A stretch of DNA of 64,000 nucleotides from Terriglobales bacterium (lineage in GTDB: Bacteria > Acidobacteriota > Terriglobia > Terriglobales > Acidobacteriaceae), in NCBI GenBank assembly GCA_035487355.1, contig DATHMF010000043.1, positions 62,001 through 126,000 of the forward strand, written 5' to 3'. A program made the translations under genes and the position numbers. The notes under the pieces are model-generated. The model saw nothing but the letters and a program-made list of their open reading frames with translations. It was not told where the DNA came from and ran no database searches. Positions 61,101 through 64,000 of this stretch are shown here, piece after piece (position 1 is the stretch's first letter; each line of letters opens with the position of its first letter).

Positions 61101-62207
61101 ATGCGCGCAATCCTTGCAGGCGGCGGCACTGGCGGACACGTAATTCCCGCCCTCGCCATCGCCCGCGAACTCCAGCAGCGCTATCAGGCTGAAATACTCT
61201 TCATTGGCACGGCACGTGGCATTGAAAACCGTCTGGTTCCGGCCGCCGGGTTCGAGCTGCGGCTCATTCAAGTGGGCGCGCTCAAGAATGTCAGCCTGGC
61301 CACACGCCTGCGCACTCTCTTTGACCTGCCCCGCGCCATACTGGCTTGCCGGGGCATGCTGCGCGAGTTCCGTCCTGACGTAGTCATTGGGGTCGGCGGA
61401 TACGCCTCTGGCCCCGCCATGCTCGCCGCCTGGCTGCGGCGCATTCCAACCCTCGCCTTTGAGCCCAACGTGGTTCCCGGGCTGGCCAACCGCGTGGTGG
61501 CGCGGCTGGTCTCGGCGGCGGCCGTCCATTTTGAAGAGACCAAAAAATACTTCCGCAATGCGCGCGTGACCGGAGTCCCAGTGCGCAAAGAATTCTTCCT
61601 GCCGAAAGAAGCCGCAAGCCCGGCAAAGCAAACCCTTCTGGTCTTCGGAGGCAGCCAGGGCGCCAGTGCCATCAATCGCGTCGTGCTGGAATCGCTCCCC
61701 GGATTACGGCAGGCATTACCCGGACTGCACATCATCCACCAGACCGGCGAGCGCGATCACAAAGATGCGCAGGCAGCGTATTTACAAGCCGGCATCTCTG
61801 CCGAAGTGCTGCCTTTCATCAACGAGATGCCGCAGGCCTTTGCCCGTGCCAATCTGCTGCTGTGCCGCTCCGGCGCCAGCACGGTCGCCGAAATCACTGC
61901 AGCGGGGAAAGCGGCTATCTTTGTGCCCTTCCCGCGCGCGGCAGACGATCATCAGCGCCGCAACGCGGAAAATCTGGCGCAACAGGGCGCGGCCGTGCTC
62001 ATTCCCGAGCCAGAACTTTCCCAGCAGAAACTGATCTCCACAGTTGTAGATCTGTTGACTCACGCTGATCGGCTGCGGCAGATGGAAGAGGCCGCCAGTA
62101 AATTGACCCACCGTTATGCCGCCGAAGAGATTGCCGATATTGCCGCCCAATTGGCCAAGATTCCTCTTGCCTCCAAACCCGCGGAAGCGCTGCGCCACGA
62201 AGCCTAG
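61101..62207 (+). CDS. murG: lipid II synthase MurG
   Basis: 368 residues, GT28 family, GT-B fold. N-terminal glycine-rich loop [45 protein letters not shown], and C-terminal [18 protein letters not shown] and [39 protein letters not shown]. It adds GlcNAc to lipid I on the cytoplasmic face. The start has no strong Shine-Dalgarno sequence; the repeat arm is just upstream. Confidence 0.95.
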   Translation: MRAILAGGGTGGHVIPALAIARELQQRYQAEILFIGTARGIENRLVPAAGFELRLIQVGALKNVSLATRLRTLFDLPRAILACRGMLREFRPDVVIGVGGYASGPAMLAAWLRRIPTLAFEPNVVPGLANRVVARLVSAAAVHFEETKKYFRNARVTGVPVRKEFFLPKEAASPAKQTLLVFGGSQGASAINRVVLESLPGLRQALPGLHIIHQTGERDHKDAQAAYLQAGISAEVLPFINEMPQAFARANLLLCRSGASTVAEITAAGKAAIFVPFPRAADDHQRRNAENLAQQGAAVLIPEPELSQQKLISTVVDLLTHADRLRQMEEAASKLTHRYAAEEIADIAAQLAKIPLASKPAEALRHEA

Positions 62208-62253
62208 TCCTGCCCAATCTTCCAAAATCTGCTATCGTTTTCTCTGCGTAACC

Positions 62254-63652
<1,399 letters not shown>

Positions 63653-63672
<20 letters not shown>

Positions 63673-63797
63673 GTCATTGCGACATTGAGTAATCGGGTAA
63701 TTGTGTAATTTGGTAATTGATTTGTGCGCATAAGCTCAAATTACACAATTACGCAGTTACCCGATTACTCAATTCTCTGTGCCTCTGTGGTTAACAA
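63653..63797. repeat. long inverted repeat, GAGTAATCGGGTAATT family
   Basis: Left arm ATTGAGTAATCGGGTAATTG then TGTAATTT (about 63684-63711); right arm AAATTACACAATTACG and GTTACCCGATTACTCAAT, ending CTCTGTGCCTCTGTGGTTAA. It follows the layout of the 47-kb element. It fills the murC-ftsQ space and covers the murC stop. Confidence 0.75.
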
Positions 63798-63862
63798 AAT
63801 CGCCCCTGTGGAAAATTCCTCTTATCTATTTGCATCAAATAAAGTTATAGTTGAATAGAGAA

Positions 63863-64000
63863 ATGTCTCGAGACGACGACTTCTATATCCCCGAGCGCGA
63901 AAGTCGGACCCGGCGGCCTGCAGTGGCAGCGCAGGCGGAAGAAGACGTTGACAACGAACTCGACAGCCGCGTCGTTGATCTCGATACCGACGAAGAATCT
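63863..64000 (+). CDS. ftsQ: start of an FtsQ/DivIB-like gene (partial)
   Basis: 46 codons from ATG 63863 to the window end, highly charged (MSRDDDFYIPERESRTRRPA, then acidic stretches). The cytoplasmic tail of FtsQ is of this kind and ftsQ normally follows murC (often with murB and ddl between). No membrane helix is in the window, so the name is positional. murB and ddl were not seen before it. Confidence 0.55.
   Translation, partial: MSRDDDFYIPERESRTRRPAVAAQAEEDVDNELDSRVVDLDTDEES

Overview
The window looks like a chromosomal segment of an Acidobacteriota (Terriglobia-type) bacterium. The evidence is two paralogues of the 'VWFA-related Acidobacterial domain' family, a large Oar-like TonB-dependent receptor with an N-terminal carboxypeptidase-regulatory domain, CadC-like winged-helix/TPR regulators, a meso-DAP type MurE, and many degenerate intergenic repeats. 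Taxonomy is inferred from protein content only. No rRNA, complete tRNA, IS transposase, CRISPR array or phage gene was seen.

Layout. 1-2.4 kb (minus strand): a partner-switching stress module (RsbR-like, RsbS, RsbT, RsbX-like phosphatase, start of a further gene), nearly all translationally coupled. 3.2-8.9 kb: a Sfp-type phosphopantetheinyl transferase whose 5' end looks damaged, a secreted copper-radical (galactose/glyoxal) oxidase, a Tat-signal HisC-like aminotransferase and a zinc-phospholipase-C-like protein. 8.9-16.2 kb: an envelope-stress run (tiny membrane protein, OmpA-like, SYLF-BON, His/Asp-rich secreted protein, MscS channel, AsmA-like) that starts behind a sequence matching a sigma-54 promoter. 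16.4-24.7 kb (minus): secreted prolyl-oligopeptidase-like hydrolase, Oar-like receptor, sialate-type MFS transporter and CadC/TPR regulator, followed at 24.88 kb by an orphan 3' end of a tRNA-Ser. 25-27.3 kb: a DUF2867-like gene carrying a 50-bp copy of its neighbour, a small Cys protein, DinB and a divergent MerR regulator. 27.5-33.1 kb: small Tat-signal protein, B12-binding radical SAM enzyme with a PqqD-like tail, sulfotransferase and APS kinase, the last two enclosed by 326-bp direct repeats of the radical SAM 3' end; then gene remnants and an RHH/small-protein pair interrupted by an amber codon. 33.1-48.2 kb: NlpC/P60 protein, tandem VWFA paralogues with a TfoX-like gene between them, EutBC, a STAS protein, a metallo-beta-lactamase-fold protein, a retropepsin/SnoaL fusion, a TetR regulator, an ECF sigma/anti-sigma/secretin-like operon and a membrane winged-helix protein. 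48.4-64 kb (plus): the dcw cell-division and wall cluster mraZ-rsmH-(small ORF)-ftsL-ftsI-murE-murF-mraY-murD-ftsW-(small ORF)-murG-murC-ftsQ(start), behind a promoter with GTGG MraZ boxes.

The most unusual locus is at 27.5-33 kb. A candidate secreted peptide, a B12 radical SAM enzyme and a divergent PAPS-synthesis/sulfotransferase pair lie together, and the sulfation pair sits between long direct repeats next to truncated genes. This is consistent with an undescribed modification pathway built by recombination. The substrate cannot be read from the sequence. The intergenic spaces also hold several repeat families: GAGACGTAGC hairpins, elements of the CCTCTGTGGTTAA type, C-rich degenerate elements and a GGGCTCTCGCGGC type. 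Some of them supply the last codons of genes.
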